This document shows, piece after piece, positions 35,880 through 45,703 of a stretch of DNA of 64,000 nucleotides. The notes beneath the pieces are model-generated. The model was given only the letters and a program-made list of their open reading frames with translations, had not been told where the DNA came from and searched no databases. The stretch comes from JAFDXJ01 sp038257845 (GTDB lineage: Bacteria; Bacteroidota; Bacteroidia; Chitinophagales; Chitinophagaceae), in contig JBBSQL010000001.1 of the NCBI GenBank assembly GCA_038257845.1, positions 1-64,000 of the forward strand. The letters are read 5' to 3'. A program made the translations under genes and the position numbers. Numbering within the stretch: position 1 is the first letter of the stretch; the number at the start of each line of letters is the position of its first letter.

Positions 35880-35912
35880 AAGATGCAGGCATATATATTT
35901 TACCTGCATCTT
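35880..35912 (-). terminator. Terminator of the alpha-2-macroglobulin gene
   Basis: AAGATGCAGG and CCTGCATCTT form a 10-bp stem around a 13-nt loop. On the minus strand it is followed by a T-rich run (TTTATTTTTT), 8 bp after the stop codon. Confidence 0.65.
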
Positions 35913-35920
35913 ATAAAAAA

Positions 35921-38900
35921 TTATTCAACTACTAATTTTATACCATTGCTATGGGCAGAAAACTCAGGTGCATACATACATTGAATGGTAGCTATGCCAA
36001 CTGAAAATGTGCCTTTTTGTGTAATATAAACGGGGTACTCAAAAACATACGTTCCTTTATTGAGGTGACTGATAAAAAAGTTTGTACTCGCATCTTTCGT
36101 GGCTTCATAATATCCAAGTCCGTCCTGCCATTTATAACCACTCAATACATTTAACGGTTCCATCGAAGATGCTCTTCCATCTTTTAAATGAATGTATTCC
36201 ATGTCGCGGTCTGATTTTAAAACCATTCTTAAAACAACTTTGTCACCAACATGAACCACATCATTTTCATTTATCGGCACCAACACTTTTCCCGCATCAC
36301 TTGTCTTTTCAACAAACAAATTTTTGATAAGTGATAAAGGAGTTTCTGCGCTGGTAATTTTATCCATGTCTTCAAAATACTGCCAGTAAACTGCGCCGTA
36401 AGAAACGCCTTTTGATTTATTTAAAATATTATCTGATGTAGTTGTAACTGTAATATTGCCCAATGAATTATCTGCATTTTTCCCATTAATTATTTCCTGC
36501 CAGTAACCACTGCCTGCTTCTGTTTTCGTATCCGCATTTGGCAAAATAATATTGCCCATTTTGATAGAAACAGAACGTTCCGGTAATGGTGCGCCATTAT
36601 TCCAGAGCAGCGCGAAACATGCATCAGCCGTGGCTTTGGTGGTTTTCCAGTTATTGGTTTGTTTTTGCAAAATCAGCCAGGTTTTCATTTCATTGATCGC
36701 TGCATCATAAGACGCATCATTTTTATATTTAGCCAATTCATTTCCTAATTCTATAAATAATGATTGTCTTTCAATAGGCGCATCATACCAGTAATACGCA
36801 TACGCATTTGTTTTCCAATACATGCCTCGGTCTTTTGTTTCAATACCATTTTCCAGTATGGATTTAAAAATATTTTCAGCTACAAATTTTTCCTGGTTTG
36901 TCTGCATCAGCATCATGCCGATCATGGCTTTCATATAATTGGATTGTTTATTCCAGGTGCGCATACATTGCTGAAAATAAAAGTTATACGCCGTTTTATT
37001 TGCAACAGGAATATCTGTAAAATAACTGCGCATGTACATATATTGAATTTGGAACTGGCTTATATAATCTGTTGTGGATTTATTCTTTTTATTCTCATTA
37101 TATTCTTCCACCATTTGATTATCCAGCCAGGTTAAAGCCTTTCTTGTGATCTCATCGAGTTTTGACTCATCTTCATTGCGCAAAGCGTGCAATTTTTTTA
37201 ATCGCCCGATGCCTGTAAGAATGTATTGCGTGATGTACCGATCTTCTCTCCCGCCTTTGAACCAGGCGAAACCACCACTTGCCATTTGACTTTGCTGAAG
37301 CTTTGCCATGGCGGATTCCAGGCCATTCTGCATCGAATTCATATCAAATAGTAAAGCAATATTTTTCTTTTGGGTATTTTCATTTTCTGCATTCAATACC
37401 CAGGGAGTTTCTTCTAAAAGAATTTGTTTCAGTGCTTCATTTTTTTGAAGATTGCTAAGCAAACTATTTTTTGAGTTCGCAGAATCTGCCTGCCATTTTT
37501 CAATCACTTCTTTTATACGTGGATGTTGTGCTAAGAGAAAACCTGCTAATGAATTTGCATAATAACGATTGAACAATTGCTCCGCACATTCATAAGGAAA
37601 TTCTGCGAGGTAAGGAAGTGCTTGTACTGCATACCACACCGGATTCGCGGTATATTCTACAGTGATTGATTGTGTTTGTAAAGTGGCGCTGGTATTGTTG
37701 GCCAATTTTTCAAAAACAAAATGTTGTGTGGTATCACCTTTTATAAATAATGGCAATGATTCTGTCACCAGCATCCTGTTACTTAAAACAGGTAATGTAT
37801 TTTCTTCTCCGTCACTTAATGTACTTGTCTTTGCCACAAAACGCCAGGTCAAAGGTTTCAAATAGGAGAAAGGAATTTGTACAGGAAAAGAAATTGAAAT
37901 GCTTTTTCCTGCATCCGCTGAAAAATACTGATCGGGAAAAACGTTATTGAAAAGTCCATCAACAGGTTGCATTGTTTCTGCATCAAATAATTGCATAGAC
38001 ACAACGCCTTTCACTGCGCTGTCACTCATGTTGCTAATCTTTGTTGAAAATTCCATGCGATCACCTTCGCGTAAAAAACGTGGCATATTTGGCTGAACCA
38101 TTAATTTTTTCTGTGTAACAATATTGTCTTCCATCCTGTAACCAAATGCCAGGTCTTTTGTATGCGCCAGTGACAACCATTTCCATTGCGTGAGAGATTC
38201 GGGCATGGTGAAACTAAAGGAATAATTACCGGCACTATCCGCGTGTAATTGTGGAAAAAAGAAAGCTGTTTCATTAAAGTCACGACGAATTTGAACGGGC
38301 TCAATGGGTGTTTTAATATTGCTTTTATCCTTTATTGTATCTTCAGATTTATTCTCCTTCCTTACAATAATCACTTCATTTAATGAAGCATCACTATTTA
38401 CTAAAACTCCCGCCGCTTTTCCCTCTAAAGCCGGGGATAACTGATTAAATGCTTTATTAAAATAACCATTTCGATACCAATACATATCCGCACTTGTAAC
38501 TAATTGATCATAACTTTTTGAAAAATAGTTATCAGAAGAAGCATGATAGTTTTGAGTTTCATTCGAAGTAGTAAACGTGTTCAAATTATTCCAGCGATTA
38601 TACACATATCCAGTAGGCCACAGGTTTGGAAGATCCCAGGAATGTGGCACAAACTGATCGAGCGATGCATCATACATGGCGGTACATAATTCCGCAGAAA
38701 CCTTTGTAGCATTGCTTCCTGCAACTTTTACAGTCCATGTTTCTTTACTGCCGGGATCCATTTTATTCCGGAAAGTTTCATAACTTATTTGCAAATTCTT
38801 ATCTATATATGGCATGTAAATATTCATGCCGCCGGTGAAGAAACGATTGTGTTTTATAAATGCATAAAACAAACCAACTCCTGCCCTGTCTGTTTCTTTG

Positions 38901-41900
38901 GCTGTATAATTTAAGGTTGTTTTGCCTGCATTTATTTCAACAAAATTGTAATCAGCAGAAACTCCTTTATCCGTATTATGATTAACAGCCTGAATTAGAA
39001 AAACATCTTTTTCTGAACTACCGACTTTAATGCCTGCTGTTTCTCCCGGTTGCACACCTGCTTTCAAAACAGAAGACCATTTATATTGAGGTACAGGTAT
39101 CTCATTTTTATTTTTATCATTCAGCAACACATATTTTTTATCAATAATGCTGTCGCCGTTTTTATCAATAGTGATTGCTTCCATCAAATACCAACCTTGT
39201 TTTAAAGCAGTATTATTGATTGAAATACCTGAACTGTCTTGCGTAATAATCGTTGTATCAACAATGGGTGAAAGGACTGTCCATGTGTGATAATCATTTT
39301 CATTTTTATATTCATCGTACGGAAAATAATTTTCGTAATCTGTTTGAGAATAAATAAACAGATCAGGCATTTCCCATAATCTTTCCCGCTTTGCTTCTGC
39401 AGGTGCCTGCAAAGGTGACATTGTGAAATGAGTTTGCACATGCTGTTCCTTCCCGGAGAAATTTTCTGCAGAAATTTGGATGTTTTTGAATGATGAAATT
39501 TCCGTATTGGCAGGCGTATTTATATTTAAAAATATAGATTGGTAACCAATCGAAACTGTTGTATTCAGATCATGCGTTTCACCATTGATGTCTGTAACAG
39601 TGGCTTCAATTTCGTAATCAAAAACAGGCTTGGTACTTTTTGATAAAGTTGAATCCGGAATTGCTGGGAAATAAATTTCAAAATTTCCATTCATATCTGA
39701 TTGTGCAATTCCTGTAGTTATTTGTAAGTCAGGGGAAGTTGGGTACAGATATCTCCAAAACATCCAGGGATAAATAAATCTTGTTTTGCGTGTAACTGTA
39801 TATTCCACTTTGGCGCCGTCAATTGCATTTCCCGCAAATGCAGTAGCATGGCCGGTTATGTGAATTGTGTCATTGAGTTGCATGGCTGTTTTCACCGTAT
39901 CAAATGCTATAAAAAATTTCGGGCGTTTATATTCTTCCACTTTAAAATCAAGGTCATTTTTTGCATCAAATGCATCGGTATAAATACTAAAATCACCTGT
40001 CAAAACATTTTGTGGTAAGATGAATTTCCCGGCAATCGAACCGAATTCATTGAAACTGCATTTAATAGAATCAATTGTTTTACTATTGGCATCATCCAGG
40101 AAAACTGTTATGGAATCTTTATAAGAAAGTATTTGCGTTTTTAAAGTTTTGACATTTTTTGTGACACCAATTCCTTTAAAATAAACTGTTTGTCCTGGAC
40201 GGTAAATGGCACGATCTGCAAAGAAATAGACTGTTGCATTGTCTTCATTATATTTCTGCTGATCGTCATATTTATCTACATCTTTATTGTTATCAAAAGA
40301 GTTATAATAATTATTTTGCCCTTCATTTATCGCTAAATGATCATTTTTATAAGAAAGAGAAATGTCTAAATTATAAACTGGCCTTTCATTTTTAAAATCC
40401 GGCTTTTTGAACTGTCCATTTTTATCAGATTGAGTATAATATGTTTGGGGTAAATATTTATTTCCGGATGTAGTCCATTCATTCCAGGAAAATTTTGCAG
40501 ATACGTTTTTAAGTGGTTCACCTGAATCACGATTCATAACAAAATAATCATCCACATTATTGATACATGCAAGGTTAGAAACGGTAAATTTTACCAGGAA
40601 AAGTTTATGTGAAGCATTAAAATCACTGGTGTCTGAGCCAAGCAAATAGTAATCACCAGGTTGCATGCCATCCACTTTTACTTCGACAGAATGATTTTTA
40701 TAATCGCCTTCCTGTGGCAATGCCTGTGTAAAATTATTGAGAAATGAAAGTTTTGAAATAAATGACCAGGCTTCATCATTGTTGTATTTTTTCCATAATT
40801 TTTCTACATCATTCTCTGTAAGAATTCTTGCATATAAAGTGTTGAAATTTTTATATTGCAAAAACATGCGAAATGGTTGATCCGGTACATTCACTGCTTC
40901 AATTTTTGCATTTACCTGTACTGAAATAATACTGTTGAGCAGCGCCTGCATATCACTATTCCCTTTGCCGAGTGCAGGCTGTATTTTCAACCGCTGTTCA
41001 ATTAATTCTTTGGCTTTTACCAACCCATATTTATTCAAAGAATCATTATTACTTTTATCATCATTTGCTTTATTTGCCAGCATTTGAGCAAGGATATACC
41101 AGGCTTCTTCTGAAGCAATTTCATTGGGGAATTTATCCGTAATATTTTCAATGGCATTTTTATATAAATCTTCTTTTGCCGGAAGAATTGTTTTTTGCTT
41201 CTCCCATTCTAATCTTTCTAAATCCACATCAATAAAGGCGTTGAGGTCTTTATCATTTTGATGGAATGCGATTAATTGCTGAAACAATTTCAATGCTTTC
41301 AACATGGAAGAAGTGGAATCTTCAGAATTAAAATCATGGGCAGTAAATGCTGCTGCCGTTGCAAAAATGTCCGGATTATTTAATGTAAATGCAAATGCAG
41401 AATTTGTATTGGGTTCTATAGGATTTTTATAATAATCCAAAGCTTCATGCGCCAGTAAATCATATAAGGTTGGACGCAGGTTTCTTGTATTGCCTGCAAT
41501 GATGATGGCATTAAATTCATTGAGTGAAATCTTTTGTAAAAGAGTTGCATCTTCTAAAGAAGCTTTGAAATTTTCATTAATGGCTTTTAAAAAGTCATCG
41601 TTACTCCAGGTATTTACATCTTCCTTTTTAAATAAAATTGTTTCTGAACGCTGACTGATTCGCCACCTGTCCCTATTATAAATCTCTACATATTTTTGAG
41701 CCAGGATCGAATGCAGGATGGCTTTTGCGGCAGTATTATCATTCTTATTAATTTCGCTGGATAATTCAATAATTTCATTGTTGGCATCTGTTTCCTGTAC
41801 CGTATTTTGTAAACTTATCCTGTAAATAAGTGCTTTGATCACTTCTGCCGGCAAGTGCTGGTCCTGGGCTTTTTTATAAACAGCATTAATTTTTTCCAGT

Positions 41901-42040
41901 GCTGTTTTTGGTAAATTGTTTTTGAGTATCAAAGTATCAATTTCCTGCCATTCCTTTGCAAATGCGCTGTCTTTATTTTGGGCAAAACTCAATGTGGAAA
42001 TAAATATGGTCAATAAAAAAATACTTTTACAAAACTTCAT
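35921..42040 (-). CDS. Very large alpha-2-macroglobulin-family protein
   Basis: A 2039-residue secreted protein with a signal peptide (MKFCKSIFLLTIFISTLSFA). The first about 600 residues are helical and TPR-like, followed by macroglobulin domains (MG2: FADRAIYRPGQTVYFKGIGV) and the A2M region (FFFPQLHADSAGNYSFSFTM; SLTQWKWLSLAHTKDLAFGY). The thioester motif is kept: Cys1485 in PYECAEQLFNRYY. The alpha-toroid after it (GGFAWFKGGREDRYITQYIL) and a C-terminal receptor-like beta domain follow. In bacteria these proteins trap proteases in the periplasm, often beside a penicillin-binding protein (PbpC), which is absent here. Around residues 1199-1225 a TonB-plug-like segment is inserted (see findings). 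Confidence 0.92.
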   Translation of the reverse strand: MKFCKSIFLLTIFISTLSFAQNKDSAFAKEWQEIDTLILKNNLPKTALEKINAVYKKAQDQHLPAEVIKALIYRISLQNTVQETDANNEIIELSSEINKNDNTAAKAILHSILAQKYVEIYNRDRWRISQRSETILFKKEDVNTWSNDDFLKAINENFKASLEDATLLQKISLNEFNAIIIAGNTRNLRPTLYDLLAHEALDYYKNPIEPNTNSAFAFTLNNPDIFATAAAFTAHDFNSEDSTSSMLKALKLFQQLIAFHQNDKDLNAFIDVDLERLEWEKQKTILPAKEDLYKNAIENITDKFPNEIASEEAWYILAQMLANKANDDKSNNDSLNKYGLVKAKELIEQRLKIQPALGKGNSDMQALLNSIISVQVNAKIEAVNVPDQPFRMFLQYKNFNTLYARILTENDVEKLWKKYNNDEAWSFISKLSFLNNFTQALPQEGDYKNHSVEVKVDGMQPGDYYLLGSDTSDFNASHKLFLVKFTVSNLACINNVDDYFVMNRDSGEPLKNVSAKFSWNEWTTSGNKYLPQTYYTQSDKNGQFKKPDFKNERPVYNLDISLSYKNDHLAINEGQNNYYNSFDNNKDVDKYDDQQKYNEDNATVYFFADRAIYRPGQTVYFKGIGVTKNVKTLKTQILSYKDSITVFLDDANSKTIDSIKCSFNEFGSIAGKFILPQNVLTGDFSIYTDAFDAKNDLDFKVEEYKRPKFFIAFDTVKTAMQLNDTIHITGHATAFAGNAIDGAKVEYTVTRKTRFIYPWMFWRYLYPTSPDLQITTGIAQSDMNGNFEIYFPAIPDSTLSKSTKPVFDYEIEATVTDINGETHDLNTTVSIGYQSIFLNINTPANTEISSFKNIQISAENFSGKEQHVQTHFTMSPLQAPAEAKRERLWEMPDLFIYSQTDYENYFPYDEYKNENDYHTWTVLSPIVDTTIITQDSSGISINNTALKQGWYLMEAITIDKNGDSIIDKKYVLLNDKNKNEIPVPQYKWSSVLKAGVQPGETAGIKVGSSEKDVFLIQAVNHNTDKGVSADYNFVEINAGKTTLNYTAKETDRAGVGLFYAFIKHNRFFTGGMNIYMPYIDKNLQISYETFRNKMDPGSKETWTVKVAGSNATKVSAELCTAMYDASLDQFVPHSWDLPNLWPTGYVYNRWNNLNTFTTSNETQNYHASSDNYFSKSYDQLVTSADMYWYRNGYFNKAFNQLSPALEGKAAGVLVNSDASLNEVIIVRKENKSEDTIKDKSNIKTPIEPVQIRRDFNETAFFFPQLHADSAGNYSFSFTMPESLTQWKWLSLAHTKDLAFGYRMEDNIVTQKKLMVQPNMPRFLREGDRMEFSTKISNMSDSAVKGVVSMQLFDAETMQPVDGLFNNVFPDQYFSADAGKSISISFPVQIPFSYLKPLTWRFVAKTSTLSDGEENTLPVLSNRMLVTESLPLFIKGDTTQHFVFEKLANNTSATLQTQSITVEYTANPVWYAVQALPYLAEFPYECAEQLFNRYYANSLAGFLLAQHPRIKEVIEKWQADSANSKNSLLSNLQKNEALKQILLEETPWVLNAENENTQKKNIALLFDMNSMQNGLESAMAKLQQSQMASGGFAWFKGGREDRYITQYILTGIGRLKKLHALRNEDESKLDEITRKALTWLDNQMVEEYNENKKNKSTTDYISQFQIQYMYMRSYFTDIPVANKTAYNFYFQQCMRTWNKQSNYMKAMIGMMLMQTNQEKFVAENIFKSILENGIETKDRGMYWKTNAYAYYWYDAPIERQSLFIELGNELAKYKNDASYDAAINEMKTWLILQKQTNNWKTTKATADACFALLWNNGAPLPERSVSIKMGNIILPNADTKTEAGSGYWQEIINGKNADNSLGNITVTTTSDNILNKSKGVSYGAVYWQYFEDMDKITSAETPLSLIKNLFVEKTSDAGKVLVPINENDVVHVGDKVVLRMVLKSDRDMEYIHLKDGRASSMEPLNVLSGYKWQDGLGYYEATKDASTNFFISHLNKGTYVFEYPVYITQKGTFSVGIATIQCMYAPEFSAHSNGIKLVVE

Positions 42041-42123
42041 GTGATCAGTTTAGAATGACAAATTAAGGAATTTAAAGGTAAGATGCAGGGAAAATAATTT
42101 TTACATAAACGATTCCAATGGCA

Positions 42124-42147
42124 TAAAAAAACCCTGCATTACAGGGT
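42124..42147 (-). terminator. Terminator of sucD
   Basis: ACCCTG, a CATTA loop and CAGGGT make a 6-bp stem; the minus strand continues with TTTTTTT. It starts 22 bp after the sucD stop. Confidence 0.7.
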
Positions 42148-42168
42148 GTGTATTTCTTTAAAATAAAT

Positions 42169-43041
42169 TTATTTTTTCAAAGCTTCCAGCATCGTTTTTC
42201 CAATATCAGCCGGACTTTCCGCAACGGCCACACCACAGGCTTTCAAAATACGCATTTTTGCAGCGGCAGTATCATCCTCGCCACCAACGATTGCGCCTGC
42301 ATGTCCCATCCTTCTGCCGGGAGGTGCTGTTTGACCAGCAATAAATCCGACAACAGGTTTTCTGTTATTTTCTTTAATCCAGTTGGCAGCATTTGCTTCC
42401 ATATTTCCGCCGATTTCACCAATCATCACAATGCCATCCGTTTCGGGATCATTCATTAATAATTCAACTGCTTCTCTCGTAGTTGTTCCAATGATCGGGT
42501 CACCACCAATTCCAATCGCTGTACTAATTCCAAGGCCGGCTTTCACTACCTGGTCAGCGGCTTCATAGGTAAGTGTCCCGGATTTTGAAACAATACCAAT
42601 ACGCCCCGGTTTAAAAATAAAACCCGGCATAATACCAATTTTAGCTTCGCCGGCAGTAATAATGCCTGGGCAGTTTGGCCCGATCAAACGAGTCTTTGTT
42701 TCCAGTAAATAATTTTTCACTTTCACCATATCCTGAACGGGGATGCCTTCTGTAATACAGACTACCAGAGAAATTCCGGCATCTGCTGCTTCCATGATCG
42801 CATCGGCTGCAAATGCAGGTGGTACGAAAATGATACTCACATCAGCGCCTGTTTGTTTTACAGCATCAGTCACTGTGTTGAATACAGGTCTTTCCAAATG
42901 CGTGGTTCCACCTTTTCCGGGCGTTACGCCTCCAACTACCTGGGTTCCATATTCAATCATCTGACTTGCATGAAAACTTCCTTCCGTTCCTGTAAATCCC
43001 TGAACAATTACTTTTGAATTTTTATTGACTAATACTGACAT
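42169..43041 (-). CDS. sucD: Succinate-CoA ligase alpha subunit
   Basis: A 290-residue subunit of the TCA-cycle enzyme that makes succinate and ATP/GTP from succinyl-CoA. The ATG at 43041 gives MSVLVNKNSKVIVQGFTGTE; the open frame upstream is not conserved. CoA binding is in TGTEGSFHASQMIEYGTQVV, with GGVTPGKGG after it. The active-site His lies in GHAGAIVGGEDDTAAAKMRI. The Rossmann-like and ligase domains are complete. No sucC (beta subunit) is adjacent, so the two subunits are encoded apart, as often in this phylum. It is a single-gene unit with its own −7 box and terminator. Confidence 0.96.
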   Translation of the reverse strand: MSVLVNKNSKVIVQGFTGTEGSFHASQMIEYGTQVVGGVTPGKGGTTHLERPVFNTVTDAVKQTGADVSIIFVPPAFAADAIMEAADAGISLVVCITEGIPVQDMVKVKNYLLETKTRLIGPNCPGIITAGEAKIGIMPGFIFKPGRIGIVSKSGTLTYEAADQVVKAGLGISTAIGIGGDPIIGTTTREAVELLMNDPETDGIVMIGEIGGNMEANAANWIKENNRKPVVGFIAGQTAPPGRRMGHAGAIVGGEDDTAAAKMRILKACGVAVAESPADIGKTMLEALKK

Positions 43042-43061
43042 ATAAATTTTTAATAATGGCG

Positions 43062-43069
43062 CAAAAATA
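43062..43069 (-). promoter_or_regulatory. −7 box for sucD
   Basis: Minus strand TATTTTTG followed by CGCC matches TAnnTTTG and ends 20 bp before the ATG. No clean −33 TTG. Confidence 0.45.
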
Positions 43070-43167
43070 AGACAAAACAATTAAGCGATACAGTGAAATT
43101 CTGCTTTCAGCTATTTTTAAATTCATTTTTATCAAATATTCCATGTCATTCCCAACCTGAGTTTGGT

Positions 43168-43175
43168 TATATTTG
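43168..43175 (+). promoter_or_regulatory. −7 box for aspS
   Basis: TATATTTG followed by CAGCC matches TAnnTTTG. The leader would be about 65 nt. No TTG at the −33 spacing. Confidence 0.5.
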
Positions 43176-43243
43176 CAGCCCTGAAAAAAATCATTGAATA
43201 AAAATAATCCGGTGATTTACATTCAATAAATACGAATCATTTT

Positions 43244-45067
43244 ATGTATAGAACGCATACCTGTGGCCACTTGCGCATTACGGATGTAAACCGTACAGTT
43301 ACCCTTTGTGGTTGGGTTCAAACTATCCGCAAATTCGGTGCGATCAGTTTTGTGGATTTGAGAGACCGTTATGGAATTACTCAATTATTATTTGGTGAAG
43401 AATTGCAGACATTGCTTGATGCAAATCCTTTGGGTCGTGAATTTGTCATACAGGCTAAAGGTTTTGTACAGGAAAGAGAAAATAAAAATCTACATATTCC
43501 CACCGGAAAAATTGAAGTGCTGGTTAGTGAATTTTCAATTTTGAATATTTCAAATGTTCCACCTTTTACAATTCAGGATGATACTGATGGCGGAGATGAT
43601 TTGAGAATGAAATACAGGTATCTTGATCTGAGGAGAAATGCAGTGAAAAAGAATTTAGAATTGCGTTATGCGGTTACGCGTTCTGTGCGAAATTATCTAC
43701 ATGAAGAATCTTTTATAGAAGTGGAAACACCTTTTCTTATTAAATCTACCCCTGAAGGTGCACGGGATTTCGTTGTTCCATCACGCATGAATGAAGGTCA
43801 GTTCTATGCTTTACCACAATCGCCGCAAACTTTTAAGCAATTATTAATGGTAAGTGGTTACGATCGTTATTTTCAAATTGTAAAATGTTTTCGTGATGAA
43901 GACCTGCGTGCAGACAGGCAGCCGGAATTTACACAGATAGATTGTGAAATGTCTTTTGTGGAACAGGAAGATATTTTAAACACATTTGAAAAGATGGTAA
44001 AACGTGTTTTTAAAGATGTGAAAGATTTGGATTATGAAGAACCGGTAGAAAGAATGACCTGGGAAGATGCCATGTGGCAGTATGGAATTGATAAACCTGA
44101 TACGCGTTTTGATATGGAATTGACAAATATCAAAACTGTTTTTAAAAAAAATAATGGTGAAACTTTCCCGGAACTTATTGCCGGTGCAGGTTTCCCGGTT
44201 TTTGATAATGCAGAAACGGTGATCGCTATTGTTGTTCCACAGTGTGGTTTTTATACACGCAAACAATCAGATGAACTCACGGAATGGGTGAAACGGCCAC
44301 AAATTGGAATGCAGGGTTTAGTGTATATAAAATGTAACACAGATGGAAGTTTTAAAAGTAGCGTGGATAAATTTTTTGATGAAGATAAATTGGAAGCAAT
44401 TGCCAATGCATGTGCTGCGCGGGCCGGTGATTTGATTTTAATGCTTGCAGGTAAAGAAGAAAAGACACGCAAAGCCGCGGGTGAATTGCGTATTGAAATG
44501 GCAAAACGTTTGAATCTCAGAAATAAGGAAACGTTCAAATTATTATGGGTCATGGATTTTCCATTATTTGAATATGATGAAAATGCCAATCGCTGGGTTG
44601 CCCGCCACCACCCGTTTACAGCGCCTAAGAAAGAACAAATTGACCTGATGCTGAATAATGATCCTTCTATAAAAGATGCGAATAATTATTTAGAACATCC
44701 ATATTCGGATATAAAAGCGAATGCTTATGATTTGGTTTTAAATGGTAATGAAATCGGCGGCGGTTCTATTCGTATTTTTCAAAAAGATTTGCAGGAGAAA
44801 ATGTTCGCGGCTTTAGGAATGAGTAAAGATGAAGCCATGCAAAAATTTGGTTTTTTACTAAATGCATTTGAATATGGCGCACCGCCACATGGTGGAATTG
44901 CATTTGGCCTGGACAGACTTTGTTCTATTATTGGTGGTAGCGAAGGCATTCGCGATTTTATTGCATTCCCTAAAAATAATAGTGGCCGTGATGTAATGCT
45001 GGATGCACCTTCAGCAATTGATGAAGAACAATTGAAAGAATTGAATTTAAAGATGCGCGAAAAATAA
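43244..45067 (+). CDS. aspS: Aspartyl-tRNA synthetase, bacterial type
   Basis: A 607-residue class II synthetase. The N-terminal OB-fold anticodon-binding domain is clear (TLCGWVQTIRKFGAISFVDL; RDRYGITQLLF). Class II motifs are motif 2 FRDEDLRADRQPEFTQID and motif 3 GGIAFGLDRLCSIIGGSEGI. A bacterial-type GAD insert lies between about residues 290 and 420. It matches the full-length discriminating bacterial enzyme. The first ATG in frame begins the conserved N-terminus (MYRTHTCGHLRITDVNRTVT). The small membrane protein gene begins 49 bp downstream. Confidence 0.97.
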   Translation: MYRTHTCGHLRITDVNRTVTLCGWVQTIRKFGAISFVDLRDRYGITQLLFGEELQTLLDANPLGREFVIQAKGFVQERENKNLHIPTGKIEVLVSEFSILNISNVPPFTIQDDTDGGDDLRMKYRYLDLRRNAVKKNLELRYAVTRSVRNYLHEESFIEVETPFLIKSTPEGARDFVVPSRMNEGQFYALPQSPQTFKQLLMVSGYDRYFQIVKCFRDEDLRADRQPEFTQIDCEMSFVEQEDILNTFEKMVKRVFKDVKDLDYEEPVERMTWEDAMWQYGIDKPDTRFDMELTNIKTVFKKNNGETFPELIAGAGFPVFDNAETVIAIVVPQCGFYTRKQSDELTEWVKRPQIGMQGLVYIKCNTDGSFKSSVDKFFDEDKLEAIANACAARAGDLILMLAGKEEKTRKAAGELRIEMAKRLNLRNKETFKLLWVMDFPLFEYDENANRWVARHHPFTAPKKEQIDLMLNNDPSIKDANNYLEHPYSDIKANAYDLVLNGNEIGGGSIRIFQKDLQEKMFAALGMSKDEAMQKFGFLLNAFEYGAPPHGGIAFGLDRLCSIIGGSEGIRDFIAFPKNNSGRDVMLDAPSAIDEEQLKELNLKMREK

Positions 45068-45116
45068 ATTCATCCTCAATCGAATCCATTTAAAAATTTG
45101 TTGTAGAAATTAACCA

Positions 45117-45623
45117 ATGAAAAATCTTATTCTTTATCGTATTCTTGGCTTCATCATCAATTTTGTTTGTATCATCATTGCGATCAACCTCTTACTTTCA
45201 ATTCCATTATTATTATCCCAGCCATTTTTCCTTTTATTCTTTTTTATTTTATTATGCGTGGTTTTATATGCCTGGTTTGCCAATTCATTTTTTAAAAAAA
45301 TAATTCTTTTAAAACAACCTGTAAAAAAGAAAATGAAAGAATGGTTGTTGGTAAATGCATTGGTGTCTTTTATTTTTTCCATCATCATTTTAATACCTGG
45401 AATTGCATTGCTGTTTAACCCTGAATCTTTTATTAAAAATCTGGAAGTTTTTATGAATCAATCAGGCGCAAGTGCTATCGGACTCAGCAATGATGAAATG
45501 AAAAAAGTGGCCATGGCAGAATTGTGGTTCCTGATAATATTTTGTTTCCTACTTTCTATTCACATCATTTGGACCTACAGATTAGTAAAACAAAATGCAG
45601 GTTATTTCAGTGATGAAGCCTGA
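45117..45623 (+). CDS. Hypothetical four-helix membrane protein
   Basis: A 168-residue protein with about four hydrophobic helices: GFIINFVCIIIAINLLLSIP, PFFLLFFFILLCVVLYAWFA, LLVNALVSFIFSIIILIPGI and ELWFLIIFCFLLSIHIIWTY. Between helices three and four is a short polar loop with MNQSGASAIGLSNDEMK. No named family is recognised. It may be cotranscribed with aspS (49-bp gap); the rarA gene starts 80 bp downstream. Confidence 0.75.
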   Translation: MKNLILYRILGFIINFVCIIIAINLLLSIPLLLSQPFFLLFFFILLCVVLYAWFANSFFKKIILLKQPVKKKMKEWLLVNALVSFIFSIIILIPGIALLFNPESFIKNLEVFMNQSGASAIGLSNDEMKKVAMAELWFLIIFCFLLSIHIIWTYRLVKQNAGYFSDEA

Positions 45624-45703
45624 ATCTTTTCTTCTTAACACGCACTAAAATTTCATCATATTGGATTAATTGTCTATCTTAATTTTTTTAAAATTAAAAT
45701 TGA

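Noticed and set aside
42124..42147. Riboswitch or attenuator between the alpha-2-macroglobulin gene and sucD
   Set aside because: The single hairpin with a T-run fits a simple sucD terminator; no conserved riboswitch core is visible.
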